NCBI RefSeq assembly: GCF_048323755.1
Contig: NZ_JBLWFS010000013.1
Coordinates: 1-64,000 of the forward strand
Length of the DNA: 64,000 nucleotides
Direction: 5' to 3'
Source: Alkalihalobacterium sp048323755
GTDB lineage: Bacteria > Bacillota > Bacilli > Bacillales > Bacillaceae_F
Part shown: piece after piece, positions 7,581-15,635 of the stretch
Layout of the letters: each line of letters starts with the position of its first letter
Position numbering within the stretch: position 1 is the stretch's first letter
Program-made: the position numbers and the translations under genes
The notes under the pieces: model-generated
What the model saw: the letters and a program-made list of their open reading frames with translations, nothing else
Database searches by the model: none
What the model was told of the DNA's origin: nothing

Positions 7581-7715
7581 ATATGTCAATAGAATTCATT
7601 TATTTTTTTCTAACCAACCCCTTTAATGTTAATGTTTGTTGCGCTTATGGAATTAAACACACATCTATTCGTAATGCATTTGAAGACCATTTCCCTTACA
7701 CTTCTATCCTTTGAG

Positions 7716-7792
7716 GTCCTTCATCAGGTTCATGAAGGACACTTCCCTTGTAATTCATCCCTCCTTTGTCCTTCATCACCTCTATGAAGGAC
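7716..7792. repeat. Two tandem identical-stem hairpins
   Basis: The stem gtccttcat / atgaaggac occurs twice, at 7716-7740 and 7768-7792, each with a seven-base loop, 52 nt apart. They lie in the 350-nt gap between yrkH and the divergent cation antiporter gene, which otherwise shows no coding potential. A related arm (ttcctt...aaggac) occurs inside the terminator at 15036-15073. Function unknown. Confidence 0.5.
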
Positions 7793-7929
7793 AACCTTTA
7801 ATTGAAATACCTGCTTTAGTGGATACATTTTTCCTAAATGGAGAACTTAATTTTTAGGATAAACTTTCACTTGTGACAAACCATTGTTATTAAAATTCAA
7901 TTAGAAACATAAAAGGATTGGTATGAACC

Positions 7930-8886
7930 ATGGTCTATTTACTATTACTCCTAGGGTTTGTTCTATTAATTAAAGGTGCTGACTATTTTGTTGATGGATC
8001 TGCAGCCATCGCGACTCTTCTGCGAGTTTCACCCTTATTAGTTGGTCTCACGATTGTCGCGTTCGGTTCAGGTGCCCCGGAAGCTACTGTCAGTATAATT
8101 GCCGCTTTAGAAGGTAGTACAGATGTAACAGTAGCCAATGTCGTCGGCAGTAATATTATTAATACAGCCCTAGTAGTCGGCGTAACTGCGGTTATATTCC
8201 CTTTAAAAGTGGAAAGTGCCACTATAAAAAAAGAAATTCCTTTGGCATTCTTGGCCAGTATTGCTTTACTTGTTTTAATTAGCGATCAATTTCTGCAAGA
8301 TGCAACAGAAAATATGATTACAAGAAGTGACGGTATCATCTTTTTATTGTTCTTTTCCATTTTTTTATATTATGTTATTGAAGCTGCCAGAAATAGTCGT
8401 GAGTCATTAACTGAAGAAAATGAGGATACTCAAAAGCCAATGTGGGGGAAAAACATTCTCCTAGCGATTGCAGGTTTAGCGGCCATTATTTTAGGGGGAT
8501 ATTTAGTTGTTGAAAGCAGTACCGAAATTGCAATTCGGTTTGGAATGAGTGAAACATTAGTCGGTCTAACAATTGTAGCGATCGGATCTTCACTGCCGGA
8601 ACTCGCAATATCCATTTCTGCAGCATTAAAAAAACAAAGTCAAATGGCTTTAGGTAATATTGTTGGGAGTTCCATTTTTAATATTTTATTTGTGCTCGGA
8701 GTCGCTTCGATTATCACACCGCTCCCTGTCGACCCAAAAATCTTCTTTGATGTCAATGTCATGATCATTCTTACGGTCGTTTTATTCATCTATTCTCGTA
8801 CAGAGTATACAATTGGAAAATTAGAAGGCCTGATTTTGTCACTCGTTTATATTATTTATTTAGTATTAATAATCATTAGAAATTAA
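7930..8886 (+). CDS. Ca2+/cation antiporter (CaCA family, YrbG-like)
   Basis: 318 residues, about ten hydrophobic segments in two homologous halves. Each half carries the CaCA alpha-repeat: FGSGAPEATVS with VANVVGSNIINT (residues 45-80), and IGSSLPELAISISAAL with LGNIVGSSIFN (about 217-250). This is the signature of Na+/Ca2+ or K+/Ca2+ exchangers that export calcium or exchange Na+. The second repeat shows that the protein is full length. The start ATG 7930 has AAAGGAT upstream, rather distant; an ATG seven bases earlier is in another frame. It is monocistronic, with a terminator just after it. Confidence 0.9.
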   Translation: MVYLLLLLGFVLLIKGADYFVDGSAAIATLLRVSPLLVGLTIVAFGSGAPEATVSIIAALEGSTDVTVANVVGSNIINTALVVGVTAVIFPLKVESATIKKEIPLAFLASIALLVLISDQFLQDATENMITRSDGIIFLLFFSIFLYYVIEAARNSRESLTEENEDTQKPMWGKNILLAIAGLAAIILGGYLVVESSTEIAIRFGMSETLVGLTIVAIGSSLPELAISISAALKKQSQMALGNIVGSSIFNILFVLGVASIITPLPVDPKIFFDVNVMIILTVVLFIYSRTEYTIGKLEGLILSLVYIIYLVLIIIRN

Positions 8887-8918
8887 ATTGGAGTTAGTAA
8901 ACTCTGGATAAAAAGTAA

Positions 8919-8948
8919 AAAAGGCTGTCTCATTTTGAGCAGCCTTTT
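8919..8948. terminator. Bidirectional terminator between convergent genes
   Basis: Stem aaaaggctg / cagcctttt with A and T runs on both sides, placed between the antiporter gene and the oppositely oriented nitroreductase gene. Confidence 0.85.
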
Positions 8949-8964
8949 CAATTTGAGGGTACAG

Positions 8965-9534
8965 TTAAGACATCCATGTTGTAAAGTTTGTGAAGCTTGT
9001 TTTTTTCACTTGTGGTGTTTTCATATCGGGATAACCAAGATAAATAAACCCTAATATTTCTCCCCGTTCAGACATTCCGAAAAATTCGTTCACTTGTTTC
9101 TCGTAGCAAATCGCTCCAGTACGCCATATCGCTCCTAGGCCAAGAGCATGCGCGGCAAGTAACATATTTTGTATCGCTGCATGAACTGCGGCATACTCCT
9201 CTTGTATTAGTACATTCTTTTTAGAGCTCGGTTCAACCCCAACTGTTAGGATAACAGGCGCTCGAAGTGGGTTTTTCTTGACTCGTTCAATTTTCTTGAT
9301 CATCTCTGGTGTGGTAGGATCTTCGGAATTCGCTGTTGTAATCTTTTCAAATACTTTCCCTAACTCCGCACGACTAGCTCCTGTTAGAACGAAGAAGCGC
9401 CACGGCTCTGTATGAAAATGGTTAGGTGCATACGTTCCAGCTTCTAATATTTGTTCAATTAGTTCATTTGGAACAGGAGCCTCCTTAACAATACCTATAC
9501 TTCTTCTCGTTTTAATCGCATCAAACAACTCCAT
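8965..9534 (-). CDS. Nitroreductase family flavoprotein
   Basis: 189 residues from ATG 9534, chosen because AAGGAG lies eight bases upstream. It has the family start FDAIKTRRSIG, where the Arg-Arg-Ser segment contacts the FMN phosphate, APNHFHTEPWRFFVL near residues 39-53, and a late segment with LGAIWRTGA. Members reduce nitro compounds, quinones or flavins with NAD(P)H and FMN. The N-terminal pattern resembles the short YdjA/TdsD-like subgroup. No substrate can be assigned. It is monocistronic. Confidence 0.88.
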   Translation of the reverse strand: MELFDAIKTRRSIGIVKEAPVPNELIEQILEAGTYAPNHFHTEPWRFFVLTGASRAELGKVFEKITTANSEDPTTPEMIKKIERVKKNPLRAPVILTVGVEPSSKKNVLIQEEYAAVHAAIQNMLLAAHALGLGAIWRTGAICYEKQVNEFFGMSERGEILGFIYLGYPDMKTPQVKKTSFTNFTTWMS

Positions 9535-9702
9535 GCAATCAACTCCTTCTATTGAGTTATGAGCCCAGAAATACTTCTTCATCTATATGAAAAGTTCCCA
9601 AGAAGTGTTAAATCTGATTAAAAAACAAATCGATCATTCGTCATTTCCAGGGGAAGCGCAAGATCTGACATAGATCGTGAATGTTTATGTTTATTTTTAT
9701 AG

Positions 9703-10163
9703 TTAGATACTCTTTTCGTTTTCTTTGTTTTTAAATTTTGTATACATTTCATCTAGTTTTGTAAAAATCCATTGTAAAGCCAAACCGTGAAGCAATACCC
9801 CTAAAGTCTGAAAAAATTGATCGAAGGGTACAATCGCAATCACAAGGAAAGGATTTACTTTTATAAATCTCCACTTTTGTTCAGCCTTTATAAATCGTAT
9901 TAAGTAATCTACTAAAAATATACCCCAAACGATCCAAATGGACAAAATAGTAAACACATACTATTAAGCTAAGTATGTAAATTTCGATAGATGGCACCTT
10001 TTAATAAAAAATACGGTACAGTACATCCATACTTTCTTAAGATAGTTTCTATGAAGTTTATAATGCTAGGGGTTATAACCAACATAACTATAACATTTCT
10101 TAACTTATCTAGCTTTGTAAGATAATTAGAGAAATAGCTGGAAAGAAAATCAAATTGTGACAA
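9703..10163 (-). pseudogene. Possible remnant of a voltage-sensor/ion-channel membrane protein
   Basis: Two short open stretches follow each other on the minus strand. The downstream one (9703-9957, 84 codons, GTG at best) contains VWGIFLVDYLIRF and KWRFIKVNPFLVIAIVPFDQFF, which resembles the S2-S3 region of bacterial two-pore or voltage-gated-like potassium channels. It then continues with unrelated residues and ends far too early. The upstream stretch (9969-10163) contains a single hydrophobic segment. Neither has a ribosome site. This reads as a decayed or internally deleted channel gene; a genuine small membrane protein is the alternative. Confidence 0.35.
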
Positions 10164-10276
10164 TATTGTTAAAAGTATTGCAAAATAGTTAGAAAATTTG
10201 TAAAATTTAAATTAGTTATTAAAACTTTTTATTATTCAGTTTTGATTTCAAAATTTATGACAAAGGAGGTACAGAG

Positions 10277-10642
10277 ATGGCTGGTATGAACACTGGAAAA
10301 TTGGCTCATGATCATGCGTTACAAGTTTTAGAATTGCTAACACATGAGTATTGGACGAGTGAATTGATGGAAAAAGTTAAAAATGAGCTGAGAGTTTCTT
10401 ATGAAAAGCTTAGCGAGCACTTATGTGCTGGGAAATGTGCTTGCGGAGATCAAAAGTCAGATGTCGACTTTTATCAAACGCTATATGAAGATATGCAAGA
10501 AGCATTATCTTCACAATCCATGTCGGTTGTTCCTGTACTTCAAGACCAATTACTGGAGTACTATCAAACTAAGGATCAATCGCATCGGTGTATTCAATCG
10601 TTATTGAATACTAAACATAAATGGGTGGATGAGATCGACTAA
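10277..10642 (+). CDS. Hypothetical cytoplasmic protein with Cys cluster
   Basis: 121 residues, no signal or membrane segment, mostly helical by composition. A CxxxCxC group (CAGKCAC near residues 50-56) could bind a metal or a cluster. The start has a perfect AAAGGAGGT seven bases upstream, and a strong terminator follows, so the gene is real and monocistronic. I do not recognise the family. The 110 nt upstream is very AT-rich and probably contains the promoter. Confidence 0.75.
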   Translation: MAGMNTGKLAHDHALQVLELLTHEYWTSELMEKVKNELRVSYEKLSEHLCAGKCACGDQKSDVDFYQTLYEDMQEALSSQSMSVVPVLQDQLLEYYQTKDQSHRCIQSLLNTKHKWVDEID

Positions 10643-10690
10643 CGAAAGAGAAAACCAGAAATGGCATAGGCTATTTCTGGTTTTCTTTCG
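10643..10690 (+). terminator. Strong terminator
   Basis: An 18-20 bp stem beginning cgaaagagaaaaccagaaat, with a ten-nt loop, directly after the stop of the Cys-cluster protein gene. Confidence 0.85.
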
Positions 10691-10754
10691 TTCGTTTCGG
10701 TTTAGTGTTTGTATTTGGAAATGGGATTCGCTAAAATCTCGTTGAGGTGATCTT

Positions 10755-11237
10755 TTGGATATTTTGCTCTGGATAATCATTAGTGTGCTATTTGTATTTG
10801 GTTTTATTGGACTCATTTACCCGATCATTCCATCTGTCGTGTTGATTTGGCTAGGTGTTGTTCTCTATTATTTCTTCGGTTCAGCTGCAGCTGTTTCCTG
10901 GTGGACTTGGGCAACGCTTGGCGTCTTAACGGTCGTGTTGTTTTTAACTGATTATTTAGCGAATCTCTATTTCGTTCAACGCTCTGGGGGATCAAAATGG
11001 GGAATTCGTGCAGCAACAGTTGGTGTAATTATCGGCTGCTTTGTTGTCCCGCCTTTCGGGATCTTACTCGTCCCGTTTATCCTTGTCCTTCTCACTGAAT
11101 TAATTCAGCGAAAAGCGTTAAGTGATGCTATAAAAGTAGCATTGGGAACACTCATCGCCTTTTTGAGTGGTACATTTGCGAAAGCTCTTTTTCAGTTGGT
11201 TATGATCGTTGTGTTCTTGATCGATGTGATTTTTTAG
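10755..11237 (+). CDS. DUF456 family membrane protein
   Basis: 160 residues with about five hydrophobic segments and the DUF456 patterns FGFIGLIYPIIPS near the start and SKWGIRAATVGVIIG in the middle, with a glycine-rich central helix pair. The start is TTG 10755, supported by GAGGTGAT seven bases upstream. The family has no established function; glycine-zipper-like helices suggest a membrane structural role. It is probably monocistronic and converges on the SDR gene. Confidence 0.85.
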   Translation: MDILLWIIISVLFVFGFIGLIYPIIPSVVLIWLGVVLYYFFGSAAAVSWWTWATLGVLTVVLFLTDYLANLYFVQRSGGSKWGIRAATVGVIIGCFVVPPFGILLVPFILVLLTELIQRKALSDAIKVALGTLIAFLSGTFAKALFQLVMIVVFLIDVIF

Positions 11238-11288
11238 CACAAGATACACCATGCGTTAAAGTAAGCTACTTCCCGAATAACTCTAACT

Positions 11289-12149
11289 TCAACCTTTTCG
11301 ATGGTTACCACCCAACTTCATCTTCTTTTGGACCATTGCTTCAAACCATGCCCAAGGTAGAATGTTTTTTATAAAAATTGTCGCTCGGATCCCTTTTCCA
11401 ACTGGATAGCGAAATTTTGTGTTTTTCGAGCGACAGATATTAGCGATCACTTCGACTACTTCATTCGGGTCATCTGCTCGTTCCCCGGATTTCTTTGCCA
11501 CCGAGTAAACTTTTTTCATAAACGCGTCGTAGTCGCCGTCGATATTTGGGTCAATTTTACTCAAGGCTTTTTCCCAAATTTCAGTTTTATACGAACCAGG
11601 TTCGACGATGCTTACTTGAATGTTAAAAGGAAGTAATTCTAATCGAAGGGACTCGCTAAACCCAGAAAGTGCAAACTTGGATGAAACATAGGGGCCTAAA
11701 CCGGGAAAGCCAACGTGCCCGCTAACACTTCCAATATTAATAATCTTGCCGTTCCGCCTTTCTCTCATCATAGGAAGAAAAGCTTTTGTTACGGCAATGA
11801 CACCGAAAAGGTTTGTATCAAACTGCGCCTTCCACTCTTCTAGGTCCAAGAGCTCTGTAATTCCGCCTGCACTGTATCCAGCATTATTGATCAGGATATC
11901 TAGTTTGCCGTATTGGTTTTCTATATGCTGCCTGACGTGTTCAATTTGATGAGGGTCCGTCACGTCTAATGGTAGAATTTCAATCCGATCTGTTAACTTT
12001 TTTTGTTCTGCTTCCATTATAAGTGCTGTTTGTTTGGACAGGTCACGCATAGTGGCGATGACAGTATACCCTCGTGATGCTAGTTCAAGTGTCGATAAAA
12101 AACCAAAACCACTATTGGTTCCCGTAATTAATACAATTTCGTTATTCAT
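11289..12149 (-). CDS. Short-chain dehydrogenase/reductase
   Basis: 286 residues, classical SDR. It has the cofactor motif TGTNSGFG (10-17), NNAGYS (about 88-93), catalytic Ser in GSVSG (near 143) and YVSSK (near 156-160). ATMRD after beta-2 has an Arg that favours NADP(H). ATG 12149 has GGGAGAG upstream. The C-terminal extension after residue 240 with a basic, aromatic end is usual for the retinol-dehydrogenase-like subgroup. The substrate is unknown. The gene is divergent from the COG0523 GTPase gene. Confidence 0.9.
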   Translation of the reverse strand: MNNEIVLITGTNSGFGFLSTLELASRGYTVIATMRDLSKQTALIMEAEQKKLTDRIEILPLDVTDPHQIEHVRQHIENQYGKLDILINNAGYSAGGITELLDLEEWKAQFDTNLFGVIAVTKAFLPMMRERRNGKIINIGSVSGHVGFPGLGPYVSSKFALSGFSESLRLELLPFNIQVSIVEPGSYKTEIWEKALSKIDPNIDGDYDAFMKKVYSVAKKSGERADDPNEVVEVIANICRSKNTKFRYPVGKGIRATIFIKNILPWAWFEAMVQKKMKLGGNHRKG

Positions 12150-12327
12150 GATCGCTCTCCCTTACAGTTATGGTCTATATGTATTCGATATCGTTCTTAT
12201 CATTATCCTTTATTTAATCGAGTTTTGTTTTTCTGCGGTACTCCTTTTACTACCAATAGCTTGTTTGATTAAAATTCTAAATCGAAATAAATACTATTTA
12301 CAATCAAGATATGTTACGATAGACTAT

Positions 12328-12347
12328 AAACCGTAATAATTACGTTT
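12328..12347. promoter_or_regulatory. Zur-like operator
   Basis: The core cgtaat-A-attacg is a perfect 6-1-6 palindrome (12332-12344) flanked by AA and TT. It matches the Bacillus Zur box as remembered (TCGTAATNATTACGA) except at the outer base of each arm. It lies 55-75 nt upstream of the COG0523 GTPase gene, where a zinc repressor would act. Confidence 0.75.
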
Positions 12348-12402
12348 ATAATGGAAGCTACTTCACTACATCGTGGTTGAGCTTATAGGAGGAATATTAG
12401 AA

Positions 12403-13581
12403 ATGAGAGTACCAGTAACCGTTTTAAGTGGATATTTAGGAGCAGGTAAAACAACCTTACTAAATCATATATTACAAAATCGTGAAGGCTTAAAAGTAGC
12501 TGTCATCGTTAATGATATGAGTGAAGTGAACGTTGATGCAAAGTTAGTTAAAGATGGTGGCTTTGTTCGTACAGAAGAAAAACTAGTTGAAATGCAAAAT
12601 GGCTGTATTTGCTGTACACTTCGTGAAGACTTAATGAAAGAAGTCGAACAACTAGTCGATGCTGGTGGTATTGACTACATTGTGATCGAGTCTTCAGGAA
12701 TTAGTGAGCCTATCCCTGTTGCTCAAACGTTCACCTATTTAGATGAAGAAATGGATATTGATTTAACGTCAAAATGTCGTTTAGACACGATGGTCACCGT
12801 CGTTGATGCGAACCGTTTTTGGGAAGATTACGCATCAGGCGAAACGTTATTAGACCGTAAACAAGGTACAGATGAAACCGATACTCGTGATATTGCCGAT
12901 CTATTAATTGATCAAATGGAATTTGCCAATGTGATTATTTTAAATAAAACCGAAATGTTAGAAGAAAGTGATACACAAGAATTAATGGACTTCTTACGTA
13001 AAATGAATGCCGATGCGAAGATCATACCAACTTCACATTCAAACGTTTCACTAACAGAAATATTAAATACGAATCGTTTTGATTTTGATAAATCAAGTCA
13101 ATCGCCCGGTTGGATTAAAGAATTAAACGAAGAGCATACGCCTGAAACAGAAGAATATGGGGTAACTTCATTTGTTTACCGCCGCCGTAAGCCATTTCAT
13201 CCAGAGCGTTTAATGAATTGGCTTGAAAATTGGCCGGTTGATGTAGTCCGAGCAAAAGGCTTCTTCTGGCTGGCGTCAAGAAATGATATGGCAGGTCTTC
13301 TCTCTCAAGCAGGTTCTGCGGTAACAATTCAAGGTGCTGGAGAGTGGGTAGCTGCTTATACAGAGGCAGAGAAACAAAAAACACTACAAGAAGAGCCCGA
13401 ATTACTTGAAAAGTGGGATCCAGTATTCGGAGATCGAATTACAGAGCTTGTTCTAATTGGGATTGATATGAACCACGCTGAGGTGGAGGCTTCTCTTGAT
13501 GAATGCTTGTTAACAGATGAAGAAATAAACTTGGATTGGACTACGTTTAACGATCCGATCCCTCGCTTTGTTGAAGCTTAA
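12403..13581 (+). CDS. zagA: COG0523 family zinc metallochaperone GTPase (YciC/ZagA-like)
   Basis: 392 residues from ATG 12403 (TAGGAGGA upstream; the frame is open ten codons further). G1/P-loop GYLGAGKTT at 10-18, the family metal motif GCICC (Cys68, Cys70, Cys71), a Glu-Ser-Ser-Gly-Ile-Ser-Glu-Pro switch near 106-113, and NKTE as guanine-specificity motif. The C-terminal CobW domain begins near 255 with TSFVYRRRKPFHPERL. These proteins deliver zinc to enzymes under zinc starvation. The Zur-like box upstream supports that role over cobalt or nitrile-hydratase functions. Confidence 0.9.
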   Translation: MRVPVTVLSGYLGAGKTTLLNHILQNREGLKVAVIVNDMSEVNVDAKLVKDGGFVRTEEKLVEMQNGCICCTLREDLMKEVEQLVDAGGIDYIVIESSGISEPIPVAQTFTYLDEEMDIDLTSKCRLDTMVTVVDANRFWEDYASGETLLDRKQGTDETDTRDIADLLIDQMEFANVIILNKTEMLEESDTQELMDFLRKMNADAKIIPTSHSNVSLTEILNTNRFDFDKSSQSPGWIKELNEEHTPETEEYGVTSFVYRRRKPFHPERLMNWLENWPVDVVRAKGFFWLASRNDMAGLLSQAGSAVTIQGAGEWVAAYTEAEKQKTLQEEPELLEKWDPVFGDRITELVLIGIDMNHAEVEASLDECLLTDEEINLDWTTFNDPIPRFVEA

Positions 13582-13601
13582 TTTTTATAAGACCTAAAGT
13601 G

Positions 13602-13715
13602 AAGAGTAACTCATGACAGTTTGTCCTACACGATTTTTATAGAGACTGTTTCCATTTTGAATAAATGGACATGTCTCATAGATGTAGTGTACACATTAAC
13701 TAATGAGTTGCTCTT
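13602..13715 (+). terminator. Long nested hairpin after the GTPase gene
   Basis: A 13-bp outer stem (aagagtaactcat / atgagttgctctt, one G-U pair) is followed by a T run. Its 88-nt loop contains further nested pairing (ctaca/tgtag, gagac/gtctc, tccatt/aatgga). It can work as a terminator but is far longer than usual. Confidence 0.55.
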
Positions 13716-13873
13716 TTTTATTTATTCCATCTTTTGTTCAACTTGTTTTAGTAACAATAGCTACAAACATAGCCGTTTATCCCAGCTCCTATTCCTTGTA
13801 AAATAACAATAACTGATTTGTGGAGTATAATGAAGGTAAGTGAATTCAATTATAATCAAATGTGGTGAGACAA

Positions 13874-15028
13874 ATGCTGATTTTGGCTATCATTACTTGT
13901 CTATTCTGGCTCGCTGTTTTAGTCGATGCAACAGTAGGAATGAGGAAACTTGAGAAATTAGAGGACGTAAAAACGAGTGACTCGATAAAGCTAACCCCAC
14001 CGTTAGTTTCTATCATTGTTGCTGCTCGTAATGAAGAAAATGATATCGAAGGAAGTTTGCATTCACAACTACAACAAACGTATAAAAATATCGAATGGAT
14101 CGTTGTCAATGACCGATCCACTGACCGTACCGGAGAAATCATTAATCAAAAAAGTACTACAGACAATCGCATCCACCCTATTCATATCGAGCAACTGGAC
14201 GAGGGCTGGCTTGGGAAAAACCATGCTCTATATAAGGGGTATTTAGCTTCAAAGGGAGATTATCTTCTTTTTACAGATGCAGATGTGTATTACAAACCCG
14301 ATACCTTAGAAAAAGCCCTTTCTTATATGACAGAAAATCAAGTCGATCATTTGACACTCGCACCTAATATGAATGTAAAACGATTTTGGGCGAAAGCATT
14401 CGTAACCTTTTTTCTGTTTGGTTTTTCCTATTTTAAACGACCTTGGAAAGCAAATGATGATAAAAGTAAAGTAGCTATTGGGATCGGTGCTTTTAACCTG
14501 TTAAGAAGAGATGCTTATGAAGAAATAGGTACACATAAAGTAATTCGTGAACGTCCTGATGATGATTTGATGCTTGGTATTCAAATCAAAAGTTCTGGTA
14601 AAAAACAACGTTTCGTCTCTGCGTTGGAACATTTAGAAGTAGAATGGTATGCCACTTTAAAAGGAGCGTTGATTGGACTAGAGAAAAATGCGTTTGCTGG
14701 TCTTTATTATCGGTATACAATGGTTCTCGTAGCTATTACGGGGGTTTTTATCTCACAACTTCTACCTTTTCTCGCTGTATTTTTTACGGGTGGTCCTACT
14801 AGGATTGTCTATTTGTTATCGATTGCGATATTGTTTCTTTTATATCAACAAACTGCTAACGTTATGGCTAAAAATGCACTTAAGTACTTTTTGGTTTTTC
14901 CGATTTCAGCTGTACTGTTTATATACTGTATCATCCGAGCAACGGTTTTAACGACCGTACGTGGCGGGATCATTTGGAGGGGCACACATTACCCATTAGC
15001 GGAACTACGCAAACAAAATAAAAAATAA
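13874..15028 (+). CDS. Glycosyltransferase family 2, membrane-associated
   Basis: 384 residues from ATG 13874, with GTGGTGA six bases upstream (a GTG four codons earlier overlaps that site). An N-terminal membrane segment (1-18) precedes the GT2 domain: VSIIVAARNEE near 43, VNDRSTD near 76, and FTDADVYY carrying the DxD motif near 134. Later come RPDDDLML, and three or four C-terminal membrane segments (about 275-365). It resembles CrtQ-like and related carotenoid or lipid glycosyltransferases of Bacillaceae, but no carotenoid genes are nearby, so the acceptor is unknown. Confidence 0.85.
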   Translation: MLILAIITCLFWLAVLVDATVGMRKLEKLEDVKTSDSIKLTPPLVSIIVAARNEENDIEGSLHSQLQQTYKNIEWIVVNDRSTDRTGEIINQKSTTDNRIHPIHIEQLDEGWLGKNHALYKGYLASKGDYLLFTDADVYYKPDTLEKALSYMTENQVDHLTLAPNMNVKRFWAKAFVTFFLFGFSYFKRPWKANDDKSKVAIGIGAFNLLRRDAYEEIGTHKVIRERPDDDLMLGIQIKSSGKKQRFVSALEHLEVEWYATLKGALIGLEKNAFAGLYYRYTMVLVAITGVFISQLLPFLAVFFTGGPTRIVYLLSIAILFLLYQQTANVMAKNALKYFLVFPISAVLFIYCIIRATVLTTVRGGIIWRGTHYPLAELRKQNKK

Positions 15029-15035
15029 CATCAAA

Positions 15036-15073
15036 AAGCGAGGTGTTCCTTACAATGAAGGACAACCTCGCTT
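15036..15073 (+). terminator. Terminator after the glycosyltransferase gene
   Basis: The arms aagcgaggtgttcctt and aaggacaacctcgctt enclose a six-nt loop eight nt downstream of the stop. Confidence 0.8.
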
Positions 15074-15250
15074 ATTCTTAGATAAAAAATTGTAAGTTTT
15101 AGTAATTTTAGCGTAAATACTGCTAAACACGTGCTTGTGCTTTTTTGCAGTAGCTTTCTAGTCGACTGTTTTCATTGAAGGTTACAAGAATGAGTATCTG
15201 TATAATGTTATTAACTATCACACATTACAACAGCTTATATTAGACTTCCA

Positions 15251-15391
15251 TTACTCGCTTTCGTGACGCATATAAGTTGTTTCGTAGATATGTTCGATAT
15301 CTTGATCTGTCATATGTGACAATGTCTGCTTCTCCATCCCTCTTACCATTTCAATATAACGGATCATATTCTCACGTTCTTTTCTACTCAT
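15251..15391 (-). CDS. Small BH0509-family-like protein
   Basis: A 46-codon gene: MSRKERENMIRYIEMVRG at the start, then a helical, charged protein ending MRHESE. The ATG at 15391 has AAAGGGGA nine bases upstream. From memory it matches the small BH0509 family of Bacillaceae, whose members share the pattern of an N-terminal RKERENMI helix and a DQDIEHIY motif. Function unknown. The surrounding 170 nt on each side are noncoding and AT-rich. Confidence 0.7.
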   Translation of the reverse strand: MSRKERENMIRYIEMVRGMEKQTLSHMTDQDIEHIYETTYMRHESE

Positions 15392-15508
15392 TCTTAATTT
15401 CCCCTTTCTGTATTATAACAATGTTTTATTTATTTATTATTATATAACAGAAGAACTGAAAGTCAACACTGTTTTTTAAATTTTTTTAAGTTTTCTTACA
15501 AATAGGAA

Positions 15509-15625
15509 AAGAGGCTTGACCTATAAGGAAAGTCCGCCACTGCTACGAATAATTTCTGCATACTAAAGTCATGCTTTAACTTGTATTATCAGTAGGTGAT
15601 GAACTCCTTTTTGAGTCAACCTCTT
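15509..15625 (-). terminator. Long nested hairpin after the NlpC/P60 gene
   Basis: Outer arms aagaggcttgac and gtcaacctctt pair with one bulge around a loop of about 95 nt. It lies 11 nt after the minus-strand stop and is followed by TTTTCC. Same architecture as the elements at 13602 and 33603. Confidence 0.45.
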
Positions 15626-15635
15626 CGATTTCAGT

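Noticed and set aside
12162..12336. Open frame on the plus strand with a hydrophobic product upstream of the COG0523 gene
   Set aside because: It is mostly a continuation of the antisense frame of the SDR gene, has no ribosome site, and its end overlaps the Zur-like box and promoter region.
13621..13806. Plus-strand frame of 61 codons after the GTPase gene
   Set aside because: It lies inside and just after the long terminator hairpin and lacks a ribosome site.
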